Source: Cololabis saira | Taxonomy: Eukaryota > Chordata > Actinopteri > Beloniformes > Belonidae | Assembly (NCBI RefSeq): GCF_033807715.1 | Contig: NC_084587.1 | Location: 19,577,017 to 19,641,016, forward strand | Length of the DNA stretch: 64,000 nt | Direction: 5' to 3' | Shown: piece after piece, positions 42,470 to 54,100 of the stretch | How the letters are laid out: the number at the start of each line of letters is the position of its first letter | Numbering within the stretch: the stretch's first letter is position 1 | The notes under the pieces: model-generated | Told to the model about the DNA's origin: nothing | Database searches by the model: none | What the model saw: only the letters and a program-made list of their open reading frames with translations | Position numbers and translations under genes: made by a program

Positions 42470-43282
42470 TTAAGCATTTCCACTGGAAAGGTATTCTTTA
42501 GCCTTTTCAACCGACGAGAGTAGAACTTTTTCCCCGTTGCTTGCAGTGATGTACAGCTTCGCCGGGTAACGGAGGCTGGGTTTCAACCCACGCTTGTAGA
42601 GGAGAGCCATAACTTCACGATACACAACCCGTTGCGCCATCACGTCGGGGGAGAAGTCCTCAAAAATGGCAACATGTTTCCCCAAGTATTGCAGCTCTGA
42701 CCTCTTTCTGCGGGCTTCGCGGAGAACCCTCTCCTTGGTCTGGTAGTCATGAAACCGGACGATGACAGGCCGTGGTCTCTCCCCTGGTTTAGGTTTCGGG
42801 GCCAGGGATCTGTGTGCTCGATCCAGCACGGGGGGCGTCGGTAGTATTTCTTCGCCAAAAAGTTGGGAGAGCAGTGCAGAAAAAAAGTCGGATGGCCGTG
42901 GGCCCTCAATCGACTCGGGAAGTCCAATAATTCGGAGATTATTACGGCGGCTGCGAGCCTCCAGATCAGCTGTCTTGGCTTTTAGCTTCTCACCAACAGC
43001 AGTCAGCTCAGCACATGTAGCTTCGAGGCTAGCCAGACGATCATCCACCGAGTCCGCGTTAGTCTCTAGCGTGGTGATGCGCTGGCCGTGGCTGGACACG
43101 GTGGATTGGACAAGGTCCATTTTGGCTTCCAGAGCTGAGAAGGATACCTTAAACTCCGCTGCTAAGTCAGCCTTATGGGTTTCCAGGAGGCTTGTTAGCG
43201 CGGCCATGCTAACCTCGCTAGCGGTAGCATCGTTGAGGGGCGTAGAGTCTTTTTTATTATGTCTCGCCTGTTTATTTGCCAT
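42470..43282 (-). CDS. LINE ORF1: RNA-binding coiled-coil protein, intact
   Basis: Intact 270-codon frame of the L1 ORF1p type, which coats element RNA and forms trimers (family knowledge). The N-terminus is basic (MANKQARHNKKDS). Residues about 30-115 have coiled-coil heptad character (LETHKADLAAEF, ALEAKMDLVQST, LETNADSVDDRLASLEA). Then come the RRM start RRNNLRIIGLPE at about 112-123 and the C-terminal part with RPVIVRFHDYQTKERVL and LYITASNGEKVLLSS. The start is the first ATG after the short 5' UTR. Antisense open frames across it are shadows. Confidence 0.88.
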   Translation of the reverse strand: MANKQARHNKKDSTPLNDATASEVSMAALTSLLETHKADLAAEFKVSFSALEAKMDLVQSTVSSHGQRITTLETNADSVDDRLASLEATCAELTAVGEKLKAKTADLEARSRRNNLRIIGLPESIEGPRPSDFFSALLSQLFGEEILPTPPVLDRAHRSLAPKPKPGERPRPVIVRFHDYQTKERVLREARRKRSELQYLGKHVAIFEDFSPDVMAQRVVYREVMALLYKRGLKPSLRYPAKLYITASNGEKVLLSSVEKAKEYLSSGNA

Positions 43283-43432
43283 TCTCGGATGCGTCGTTGT
43301 GTTCTTTATAAGCTGCGATGCTGTTGCTGGTGGTAAATTAAGGAGAGATGGCTTAAAAAAGTGGAAAGTTGAGAGAAGTGTGGGAGAGCGGAGGAGAAGC
43401 GTCTACTCTGCGTCCGCCATGACCCGGAAGTC
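43283..43432 (-). promoter_or_regulatory. LINE 5' UTR with YY1-like site
   Basis: 150 bp between the 5' junction and ORF1. The first 25 bases contain TCCGGGTCATGGCGGACG (43411-43428 on plus, complement), a close match to the YY1 core ATGGCGG. A YY1 site at the same place directs transcription start in mammalian L1 (established). The function here is inferred. Confidence 0.5.
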
Positions 43433-43448
43433 CCGTACAAACATTTAT

Positions 43449-44027
43449 TAAAGACCTTGCAGTATTTTGTAAAATTTTGAAAAAAGTGCATAATATGTCT
43501 CTTTAAAGTTTGTAGATAAAGCTGGCCTATCCTGCCACACTAACCCAACGGCAACTGCCTGCCAAAGGGGGAAGCCCTGCACCTTAACTTCCACTGTAGC
43601 CTGATATGAACCTCTGCAGAAATGCCACATGTTAGATTTACACAGACCTCAGAAAATATGGTTGGTGTGTTTGGCATTTCTTTCTGCCTATTTCCAGTTA
43701 CCACTTCTTCTTCATTGTTTTCAAGATATGTAGAATGCTAGATTGGTAGGAAAAATGACAGTTGCCCAGCATTTAAAAGCTCCAGCTCACACGACATGGG
43801 CTTAGTCTGTCCTATTGCTACATCTGAACTACATACAGGATGTAAAAAAGAAAAAAGGAAGTTCAGCACTGCAGAAAATAACCTACACCGCCACCTACAG
43901 TAGGGTTTGGTAGTGTAATTACAAAGCAGCACACACAACAATGGACAAGCAAAAAGGCCATAAATTACAAAATATTACACATGTAAACTATGTAAGGGAC
44001 TCCTAAGTAGAACAATTAATCCTGCAC
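43449..44027. other. Gene-free intergenic stretch
   Basis: Short gap between the LINE and the SINE. Nothing recognised. Confidence 0.4.
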
Positions 44028-44041
44028 AAGAAGAGAAATGA

Positions 44042-44548
44042 GAGGGGGCACGGTTGTGTAGCTGGTAGTGCCACCGTCTCACAGCTAGAAGGTCCTGGAT
44101 TCAATTCTCGCCGGGGACACTTAGGGTTCGTCCTGAGTGCGTGTTAAGTTCCCCCATGACTTCAGCACCCACACCCTGGGTGGGGTTGGCGAAAGGGCCT
44201 TTCTGTGTGGAGTTTGCATGTTCTCCCCGTGTTCCCTTGGGTAGCTAATGTGAGCTACCCTCACAAAAACATGCACACAGTCCTGGGCTACAGATGCCCC
44301 CTCTAACCAACCGGGGCGCCAGATGGGGTGGGGAGGATCTGGCCGGAATAACGTCTTCCTTCCACGCGCTACTTCCGGCCAGAGAAGCCCCAACCTGTCT
44401 GGTGAAAAGAAGCGGCCTGCTCACTCTTCAGGATAAGAAGGAGACCTGAGCTCAGTGTAGGGCCCTCCGGGGGTTGGAAGAGGGTGAGCAACACCCAGGA
44501 CTGACTAAAAATGGGAAAAAAATCTGGGATAAAAATTAGATTAAAAAA
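44042..44548 (+). mobile_element. tRNA-derived SINE with 14-bp target duplication
   Basis: The head has an A-box-like TGTGTAGCTGGTAGTGCC and a B-box-like GGTCCTGGATTCAATTC. The body contains CTGTGTGGAGTTTGCATG followed by TTCTCCCCGTG, a block seen in DANA-type fish SINEs. The 3' end is A-rich. AAGAAGAGAAATGA flanks it at 44028-44041 and 44549-44562. It appears full length. Confidence 0.8.
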
Positions 44549-45007
44549 AAGAAGAGAAATGAAAGATGCTGCAAGCAGAAGTTTGTTCAGTGATTGCTTT
44601 ACTGACATTGCCCCATCGGCATGGCAAGCAATAAAATACAAAGTTATATTCACAAATGATGCTTAAAATTTTACGGTTTGAAAAAAACGACGGATGTTAG
44701 CACTTTGTCCAGTGGTAGCATCATCATCTCTGGGCTCCGAGACATCCAGTGTGATGGCAGTCAGTGTCACAGGAGTCCGTCATGACATTGGGGTTGTATT
44801 TTTGATCACTGCCATTGGCAAAGCTCATTTACATTCCTGTGAAGGCAACATTAATGCAGGGAAACATTGAGACTCTATTAATGCTGCCTTCAAACTGCTC
44901 CAATTAGTATTATTTGTACTACATTTTTATGGCAATCAACTGTCAACAGTTACATAACATGACACCATACTGATTTTTCATTCATCTTACAGTCACTAAA
45001 TTGGCCA

Positions 45008-45091
<84 letters not shown>

Positions 45092-45092
45092 G

Positions 45093-45146
<54 letters not shown>
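45008..45146. repeat. (ATT)n microsatellite
   Basis: About 139 bp of ATT/TTA repeats with one GG interruption near 45091. The asparagine- and leucine-only frames across it are artefacts. Confidence 0.95.
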
Positions 45147-45148
<2 letters not shown>

Positions 45149-47928
45149 TAATTGTATGTGTATGTGTTCAACCCTGAAATGCAAAATAGGTGCATATTCA
45201 CAAGTGAAATTGATGAAAAAAAGAGTAAATATCTTGGATTCATACTGTCTGATAAGAAATAAAGGTAAATATAAAGAGCACTGCAATTTTTCTATTTGAA
45301 TTTCCATGTCATCCAACCTTTTTTGGTTTGGGATTCTATAAGATCTTAATAATGGATGACAGCCTGCTTATTAGTGTTTCCCTCCTCTGTAAAAGCAGCG
45401 GGTTGGTCCATACCCAAGTGGACAACTGTTATCTGAAAAAAAAAACAAAAAAAAATGACAAGCATTTTGAGATACCTCTAAGCCAACGGGGGATGACCCT
45501 CAACGGACACATTTTGGGTGGGGTGTCACCACAGCTGAATACACCGAGATGCACACTCACAAGTCACAACAAGCCCAAAGGTTAGAGGCGCTGGCGCACC
45601 AGGGATTTGTAAATCCTTACACCCCAACAGGGATTTTCAGTCAGGTGTCAAAGATATCAAAACCAGCACATGTGGGCTTCAAAATGTTTTTTGTTTGTGC
45701 AAGATTGTGCAGATGTATTCATCTGTTACTGGAGCAGAAACGCATCCACTGGTGGGTGGTCTGTCACCATCCTTCTCTGCTGCCCACCCGCATGCGAGGA
45801 TCTGCCTTGTTTGCATATTTATAGGGAGGATGTTTGCTGTTAGAAACCCGCTGTTTGAGCGTATGAATTAGCTTAAGTTCAGCAGTTGCCATGGCCGCGG
45901 ATATGGTTGTTTTGTTTGAGCCCATTGAAATATACACATACACACAAACATAAGACAACCACCTCATCCTTCCACCCCCAACCCCCTTACCACTGCTGTA
46001 TGGCTTTCTTATTTCACACTCGTAAATATAAATATATCATTCTGCTGAAAGATTCAGAAAGTGGCAATCTTCTAAGATTTAAACATCCAGCGGAGCATAT
46101 CTGAGCGAGGCAGCCTTGTGCACTTATGCTTCAGTGCTGCACGATGCCCTGCAGGTCGCATGGAGGACATATGCAGCTACAACACGATGCTCTCAGTCAT
46201 GTGGCACACTGCTAAAGAGGTGAAGGAGCACGTGACGGCCGCTCTACCACAGCACAAGCTGTCAGGAGGGAAGAGGAACCGAGGAGCCCAGGAACCTGGA
46301 GGGATTGCAGACACACACACAAAACATGCTCCATGCTCCGATACTCTGTGTCACAGAGTATAGACTGGGTCTCATGGATGAAGGACAGCTGACTCGCCCT
46401 GCTCTGTGGGCACGTCCACACAAATGGGTGAACACGAGAGCGGAAGGGAAGTTTGTGCGGTGTTTGTTGGTGCAATCATCGTCAAAAATCCCCAAATCAA
46501 GACAAACAGATTTGGTTGTGACAACCAACTCTGCAAGTACACATTTAACTTTTCAAACACTTACAAACAAATACTGCTTACTTGTTTGCAATCTGTGGTT
46601 TGTATTGATATATTAGCAGACTCAAAAAGGGTAAAAGGTTTTGCAACTCCAGGAGCTATTTCATCATCTGCTAACAAGTCATCCCATGTTGTATACTGCT
46701 GAAAACGCCAAAGCTCTGTGTGTCATGAGCACATTACACATGCTGAGATAAGAATGGCTGTATTAGATACTGTTTAGAGGGACGTGACAGCCAGCACATA
46801 AAACTGGACCTGGCAGGGAGGATGGCAGCAGGATTATGGCCTTAAAATAGGTCTTTAAAAATAAGAAATAAAAAGCAGACGACATTCTTGTAAGTGAAGG
46901 ATACAAACAGTACTAACTCCAGGTCTTCCCCTCACTCTTCTAAAGTCTAGTCCATCTGGGCATAAGCACTTCTTTATTGTTTTTTTAGATAGATTTTTTC
47001 TTCAATTTGGGCAAATGTTCACACAGAACCACAGTTTTGGCCATTGAACTGAGTTTTCTTTCTGGTTCGGTCTTGACATTTTACACCGGCCTTTCCTCAG
47101 TTCATTACGTCTTTTTATGACCGGGAATCATTTATAGCACAGGTGAGCGTGCAAGTATAAGATATGAGCATGTGAATTTAAATAGGAGATCGGAAATTAT
47201 GGTTTGAGGCCAAGGTTTCCAATCAGGGTAGAGGGTGAGGCTAGTACTGGAAGACACATGGCAAACTACCGGCTATACACCACGTCAGCCTTGAGCCACA
47301 AGTATGTGGGAGGATACATCTGCAAATATACATCTTTGGGATTGTCCGTACAAGAATGATTGTTCTCAACGAAAGAGTCGTAACAAAGCAACAGGTTTGT
47401 TTGGGTGGCGGTACAGTAGGTATGCAGACGGTTTTTCTCACCTCGCCCTTTTATTAGACAATATACCATGTTATTTTATCCCTATGTCATTTATTATGAC
47501 ACACCGGCTGCTCGATCAAAAGGGAGGGATGGAGGAACACGTACATGGACTATATGACTAAGCCAGTTGTGTCTGAGTCCAGTAGTCAAATCACGCAACA
47601 TGTTGCTTCAGTCGGATTTTTGGATGGAAAATTTTTAATTGTGATGTTAGGGCACATTAGATGAGTCAGAAGGAACCTTCCCATCATTGTTGGAGAACTG
47701 GTACAGAAAACATCAGGAGTTACTCGTGACCAATCGAAGCATGCTCATAGTAAAACGTGTGACCTTTGTTCAGTACATGTTTAAACATTGGATTAAGGGC
47801 TTTAACTCATATTCTTGCATCTGATTCATCAGTGGCAATGATATATTTACATTTAAGAGTTATTAACCCTGATCCTGGACCTGCTGACAGAAAATACAAA
47901 ATGCACTCACGGGCTCTTCAGTTTCAGT
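45147..47928. other. Gene-free intergenic stretch
   Basis: No exon, RNA gene or bounded repeat was recognised. Several overlapping short frames at 46118-46700 on both strands lack domain or splice support. Confidence 0.4.
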
Positions 47929-48240
47929 TTCAGTTTATTTTTATTTGTTAGAGAGGGACAACGTACATTAAGAAACATTTTATAAAATAAAATGTAAATG
48001 TACCCAATTGTAGCCAAAAGGCTAGTTTACATTGGCAGTCCCCCTGCCAGAAATAATAGGCTAGTACCTAGTAAAAAAAGATTAAAACACAAGTACAAAC
48101 ACATCAGCAATAACATATAACATATATAATTCAACCCTTACAATATACACACTTCTCTGTAATCATCTCCGATGTGTAGAGACTAATAACTGGCCTTAAA
48201 CGGACTGATCATGGAAGTAAAACAGTGGACTCCTGACCAA
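47929..48240 (-). mobile_element. LINE 3' fragment with (CTGAAA)n tail
   Basis: Read on minus, the segment ends with AATAAAAATAAACTGAAACTG and further CTGAAA units, a tandem tail typical of fish non-LTR elements. Upstream it contains GTACGTTGTCCCTCTCTAAC, AATGTAAACTAGCCTTTTGG and GGCAGGGGGACTGCC. 5'-truncated, no open frame. Confidence 0.45.
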
Positions 48241-49082
48241 AATAGCAACAACTGGACCAAAGGATGCAAAGGAAGACGAAGGGTGCAGATGACAGGAACA
48301 CAGTCTGTAAACAGTTAATGTCAGCGCCATAAATGATTTCTCAAATCTGCTGTGTTCCTTCTCTGGTCTCATTACCTTTCTCAATGAACAGTCATGCTGG
48401 AACCATGGAAGGGGTAGGATTTTCTACAAGCACAGTCCAACATACTCAGGGTTTAATAAGCTGGTAAAAAAAACCTTTAGGAAGAGGTGATTTTACCTTG
48501 AACCACGGAAGCCATCCTTGTTTGGAATAAAATATCACAAAACATGCATGATTTAACATTTGACCATTTGACTTTGTTGAAAGGTTAACTAATGAAAGAC
48601 AAAGGGACTGTTCTTGGTGTGTCTTTCCTCCCTCCTTTGACTCTGGTGCTGCAAGGAATTAGATGTTAGGAATGTTTTCATGACTCATGACTGACTTTAA
48701 CTGCAACGAGACTGACAAAGAAGCCTCATGTAAAAAGCAGCTGCAAATGAGTGACATATTGAACGAATGTGGGTTATTTCCTTAGAACATAACTTTGACT
48801 GGAGGATCGACACTTTGAAGCCGCCTGTTGGGGGGTGAAGAAGAAGAGGAGAAAAACATGTGTTGGGGATATTTTGTTTGCACGTTGTTTTGACAGTTTT
48901 TAACCCTCAGCCTAACAATTATAGTACCACATCTGAACCTTGTGAGCTCATCACCAAGGTGACAGAACAGCTAAACAACACAGGCTGAGTGAGATGAGGG
49001 GGGGTGCACTCAAGCTTCAGTATAGCTAAAGCTGTCATACCCTCATGCATCAGTGTCTGTTATTACATGGGAATTAGTGGAT

Positions 49083-49180
49083 ATGGATGGATGGATGGAT
49101 GGATGGATGGATGGATGGATGGATGGATGGATGGATGGATGGATGGATGGATGGATGGATGGATGGATGGATGGATGGAT
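49083..49180. repeat. (ATGG)n microsatellite
   Basis: About 24 perfect tandem ATGG units. Frames encoding MDGW or SIHP repeats across it are artefacts. Confidence 0.96.
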
Positions 49181-49512
49181 ATACAACTGATCTGGTATTC
49201 TGGAACCTTCTTCATAGTGGATATTTGCAACATTTTACATGTCACAAACACTTATCATTGTTTATTTGTTCTCAGCTTAAAACAGAACTAATTATCGGTA
49301 ACTGTGGAGTAGATTAGACAGATTTTGCTGTTGTGAGATGCAGTATTGATGTTTCAGCCTCTTTCAACTTTCTTTTAAGAGGGGAAAAAAAAGACCTTGA
49401 GACATCAAATATCAAACATCTTTAAAACTTACATCTGCTTGTATCCCAATGGGTGTTCACAGGAAAGTCATGTTTCATGCTGTATTTGGATAGTCTGACC
49501 CATCCATCTATA

Positions 49513-49862
49513 GATCTTCTATAGTGGTTTAATACTATGCAGGGTCACGGGGGTCTGCTGGAGCCAATCCCAGCTCATTACAGACAAAAGGCAGGGGTTG
49601 ATCCTGGACAGGTCGCTGGTCTATCACAGGGCCACACATACAGACACATGGCTATACATGCTCACACTTACACCCACAGGCACTTTAGAAGCATCAATCA
49701 CCCTAACACACATGTTTCTGGACTGTAAGAGGAAACCGGTGTACGCGGAGAAAAACCCACAGAAGCACGAGGAGAAGATGCAAACTCCACACAACAAGAA
49801 TCCTTCTGGGCTCGGGAGTCGAACCATGAACCCTTTTGCTGTGAGGCAACAGTGCTAAACAC
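49513..49862 (-). mobile_element. tRNA-related fish SINE, reverse orientation
   Basis: It contains GGGTCACGGGGGTCTGCTGG, AGCCAATCCCAGCTCATTAC, GACAGGTCGCTGGTCTATCA and CTGGACTGTAAGAGGAAACC. It ends with GGGAGTCGAACCATGAACCC and GTGAGGCAACAGTGCTAA. The last block is the complement of a tRNA-type B box, so the head is at the high-coordinate end. This word order is a very common teleost repeat. The copy is moderately decayed. Confidence 0.72.
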
Positions 49863-50011
49863 TATAGCCTTATAGACTATAGCAGCCATCCTTTTTTTTA
49901 TTCTTTGTTCCCAGGGATTTTTTTTATGGATTTCCAGGGAGTAACACTAGCAGACCTAGAACCCCAGACACCACTGGACAGGCATACAAGTAGTCAGAGA
50001 AATTAAACATA

Positions 50012-50382
50012 CAGGACTGTCTCATAAAATTAGAATATTGTGATTTTCTGTAATGCAATTACAAAAACAAAAATGTCATACATTCTGGATTCATTACAAA
50101 TCAACTGAAATATTGCAAGCCTTTTATTATTTTAATATTGCTGATCATGGCTTACTTACAGCTTAAGAAAACTCAAATATCCTATCTCAAAAAATTAGAA
50201 TATTCTGGGAATCGTAATCTTAAACTGTAAGCCATAATCAGCAATATTAAAATAACAAAAGGCTTGCAATATTTCAGTTGATTTGTAATGAATCCAGAAT
50301 GTATGACATTTTTGTTTTTTTAATTGCATTACAGAAAATAAAGAACTTTATTACAAAATTCAGATTTTCTGAGACAGTCCTG
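50012..50382. mobile_element. Tc1/mariner-type foldback MITE
   Basis: The ends CAGGACTGTCTCA and its complement near GAGACAGTCCTG are flanked by TA on both sides (50010-50011 and 50383-50384). The element is a long palindrome. Its left half (TTGCAAGCCTTTTATTATTT, GGATTCATTACAAATCAACT) is repeated in complement in the right half. The ATTAGAATATT words are characteristic of this fish family. No coding capacity. Confidence 0.85.
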
Positions 50383-50384
50383 TA

Positions 50385-51037
50385 TAATGTAGGCAGAATG
50401 AAAACCAGAGTGGAATCAAGAAAAGACAACTGAAATGATCGGTGAATAAGTGTTGTAGGTTGGAGTAAAACTTCTAACTTAGTAAAACCGTCAGTCTAAG
50501 TTGGCATTATAAATTATTGTTTTAAATAAAGGTTTTTGGACGCCCCTGTATAGGTTAATGCATTGAGCCAATCCCAGCCCTATTGCGATTGGTTCAGTAT
50601 GTTTTGTACCGGTGGAAATGGCTGTGATCTATTTACCCGGAGAAGCTTTTTGCAAAGAGACCGGCCGGCCCAGTAGGCTATTTGAAAGCGTATTTAAAGA
50701 GTTGCAGAGCAAGCTGTACTGTATCATGTGACACTTAATAGCTTGATAATATTCAAGTAAAGTGCTGTGAGACATAAATCTTGTTTACTTGCCAGTTTGC
50801 AACAGATTAAAAGAGAGAAATGTGACCTTTAAAACAGACCTTTGAATTCAGCTGATTTTATCAGACTCAATTGTACTAAACCAGATACATCAGAGCAGCA
50901 ACCATTTGTGAAACGATTATTTCATGCTAAACCATCTGCTGATTTCAAACTTAACATACAATAATGGATTACCATTTATCATACCGCCAGTTTTGAACAC
51001 ATTTAGATTGACCACCTTAGTGCTGTATTAGCAACTG
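50385..51037. other. Gene-free intergenic stretch
   Basis: Nothing recognised. Confidence 0.4.
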
Positions 51038-51121
51038 GTTCACCTCTTTCTACTTCTGCACCCGTTTCAGACAGGTGGTACAACCTGTTTGAAAAGGGTG
51101 CCGAAGTAGAAAGAGGTGAAC
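51038..51121. repeat. 84-nt near-perfect hairpin
   Basis: Two 39-nt arms (51038-51076 and 51083-51121) match at 36 of 39 positions around a 6-nt loop (GGTACA). The left arm starts GTTCACCTCTTTCTACTTC. Transcribed from plus, the arms would have one G-U wobble and two mismatches. No flanking TA or other target duplication was found, and no second copy exists in the window. It could be a miRNA-like precursor, a tiny foldback MITE or another cruciform-forming sequence. Confidence 0.7.
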
Positions 51122-54100
51122 GAAGAAGTGTGTAAGTACATTGCACATTGAATTAATTACAAACTTGTTATATGTGGCTGATCAAAAAACCCTGTGATGC
51201 TAACAAACAAAACAAACTGTGTGTACTATGCTTATCTCACAGTAACCATCAAACAATGTTAGAAAATGGATACCATTTATAACATTTAGGAAAGCAAAGC
51301 CCTTCCACAGCAGAATATATGACCTCCATTTTTTAAATAGTCATAATGCGTAACCTACAAGTCACCATAGATCTGTGGCATGGACGCCATTTATCAGAAA
51401 CCATCTGTGTCGAAATGCTTGGCTGAGATAGAATGATAGATGGGCAAGAAGAAACCCAGAGACGGAGTTGAGAGCTGTTTGGCTGTGCAGGCTGGAGGCA
51501 ACATGCAGTGCAAGGCCTGAGCCACGATGATCAGAGAGCATGCAGATGATAAGCCTATATATAGAAACATGCAGCAGGAGGGACACAAGCTACTTCCTTT
51601 CAAATGATTCAGAAGGATGGTCGGACTTGGGCTGTACTAAGCACACGCAAGAAGCTGACAATTCATCACTGTACCATTGTGGTTTTGCAAAATAAAAATC
51701 GAGAGCAAGGAGTCTGTTTTGACTGTATCATATTCAAATTTGACTTTGATCAAATGTCACCACTAGAATGAAATGAGAGTATAAACTGTATTATGCAAAA
51801 GTTGCATGAAAATATGATCACAAAAACTGATTGCCGGCTGTTCATATCAAGTTTGGACAACGATGAGATTCTCATCCATCAAAATGGTTTTGATGATTTT
51901 TTTAAACTTTGCAGCATTTACTTTCAAATTGATAAATATCACGTCCACTTTATTTTGAAAAAAAAGTGTGACGGCGGATAATTACAGTAAAATCAGCAAA
52001 AAAGCCACATCTTCCTACTGAAGTCCACTGCAGTAAGAGGGGAAACAGAACTTCTAAAACAGAAGTGACAACAAGCTCAAGTTGATGAATCCTTGTTTAC
52101 ATGAAAGATCCTCGCAAGGTCAAGATCAGTGCGCTTGCATGGGTTTGTTCTTATGCGTTAGCCTCTCATGAGGTCAGACGAATGTTAAATCTGAGGAGAC
52201 ACACACCTCATGTGACTTTATAAACCTGATGCCTCCTGCAGTCGGACTTTAGCTGGAGACGTAGCAGAACACTGCGTCAGTGTCAGTGCGTATGTGGGCT
52301 CATGATAAGAAGAACTCAGGTTTTATAACTTCTCCATAATTACCCACAGTATAGTTATGAGGTACTGTAATACAGCAAACACAGCATTCGAAGTGATCAA
52401 ACTGAATTCAGTAGCAGGACTGTTGTGAAACACTTAAATTGAATGGTATACATAAACATATTCTCACTATGACTGTACACTGGGTACACAATTAAATAGT
52501 TATCCCTTTATACTTTTTAGTCAGTATTTTATGGATCGAAATTGCATGGAATTGTCTTGCTGACAAGCAGCTTTGCTTCGTAAACAACTTTTACAAAGAT
52601 GAAACTAAAAGTAACAAAGACAACACAGTAGATACCTAAATCATCCTGGACTCCATTGTATTTCAATTGTATCTATAATTATTTCGAAAGAGAAAAAAGT
52701 TTGTTAAACATGAAAAAAAAAAAATTTGGTTAGAAGTATTACAAAATAACGTTTGGCAAAACACAAGGAAAGAGTGTTTGATCAACACTGACTGCATACT
52801 TGACTTGCTGCTAAATGTGGTTTCCTGCTTGGATTGAGCTTGGTGAACCAAGTACAAACACATTTTGGTAAATTCCAAATGACATAAAATCACCTGCATC
52901 CTGGAAGTCTTTTTTGCAGCCCTGCATAAACTACAGACATATCAGCTGATTTCGATTAAATAGATTTGACATTCATGTTGAAGTGCCATTCTTCAAATAA
53001 ATAATGCATCATTGGTAGCTACATAGAAATAAACAATCTACTGTGTGCTCAATGTATAATAAGTTACTTGATAGTATACAAAGTAGTCCTAAACAGCCAC
53101 AATTGGTGTAATGCTGCACCACATGAAATGTTATCTGCAGAACAGGACCCATGAGTACCTGATGTGACATATATTACCATGAAAATACAACAGAAACAGT
53201 GTTTGCGGTGGGGGTCCTCAGGGACTTTTGCCTCATCAATCACACTGAGAGTCACTTCCTCACTGTAACGCACTTGTGATTTCTTAAGAATGCAGATTAA
53301 TCACTAACATCTGGCTGCTAGCAATGATCTGTTTGCCATGCACAGAAAACCACATTTGTACTCCCTCTATTGATATATTCAAAGCGCTTCCATTGCTCCA
53401 GCAAACATGACACCTTGCACATGCTCTCTTGGCGTCAGATCTGATGGGAATGCTTCCCTCATATGAAATTTTAAAAACTGAATATGACTATGTGCAAACA
53501 GAAACATACACCTCATTCAAATAATCTGTACGCCATTCAGACTTAAGGCCTAACTCATAACCGCTTGCAGAGCCATTTCAATCATATCATTAGATATGTG
53601 TAAAGATTTTGTTTTTGAATTCCAAAACATTTCCAAAAAGCCACTTGGGGGACATTTGTGTCTTTGCGTAAAACCCATTAAGTGGTTCATCTTTGTGCAG
53701 CATTTGGAGAGTCTTCGTGATTGTAATATAGGAACATTCAGAAGTCAAAACAACCCAGCTCTATCATTTAATGGTAAGGAGATTAAACCTTCATTACGGA
53801 CAAAAATTATGTGAATCAAAGCAGTTTTGAGTTAAAATAGGATTTGTTTTGCAGTGGCAATTAATGTGTGCACACAAAGCAATGAAGCTGTGTCAAAATA
53901 AATTGCTATTTTAATCCTCTGACAAAGTTCAAAAATGTCATTACATCTAAGCGATAGTGTGGATAGAGCTCCTGCTGACAAACTGAAGTAATTTTAACTT
54001 TGTCTTTAACTACTGTCATCAGATGCAAAAATGGGAGTGTTTAAGGCCTCTGCTTCCCACAGTTGTTTATTTGTCATAAATGCTGATCCATTTCTACGGA

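Larger units (their letters stand above)
35966..43432 (-). mobile_element. Full-length L1/Tx1-like LINE with 16-bp target duplication
   Basis: A 7.47-kb non-LTR retrotransposon on the minus strand. A 16-bp duplication, CCGTACAAACATTTAT, flanks it at 35950-35965 and 43433-43448, so the copy is full length and fairly young. The 5' end reads GACTTCCGGGTCATGGCGG, including a YY1-like CATGGCGG. In order it has a 150-bp 5' UTR, ORF1 (43282-42470), a 2.2-kb tandem-array spacer, ORF2 (40228-36438, one frameshift) and a 3' UTR with AATAAA near the very end (AATAAAGAAAGTTTGG) and no poly(A) tail. The two-ORF plan with coiled-coil ORF1 and endonuclease-RT ORF2 places it in the L1/Tx1 group. Confidence 0.9.

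Noticed and set aside
42762..43451. 229-codon plus-strand frame antisense to LINE ORF1
   Set aside because: It mirrors the ORF1 coding strand. No family resemblance; Ser/Arg-rich composition expected from the complement.
44042..44130. tRNA gene
   Set aside because: A- and B-box-like blocks are present, but the segment continues into a SINE body with an A-rich end and a target duplication.
44996..45316. Poly-asparagine protein
   Set aside because: Translation of the (ATT)n microsatellite.
49004..49317. Repeat protein of MDGW units
   Set aside because: Translation of the (ATGG)n microsatellite.
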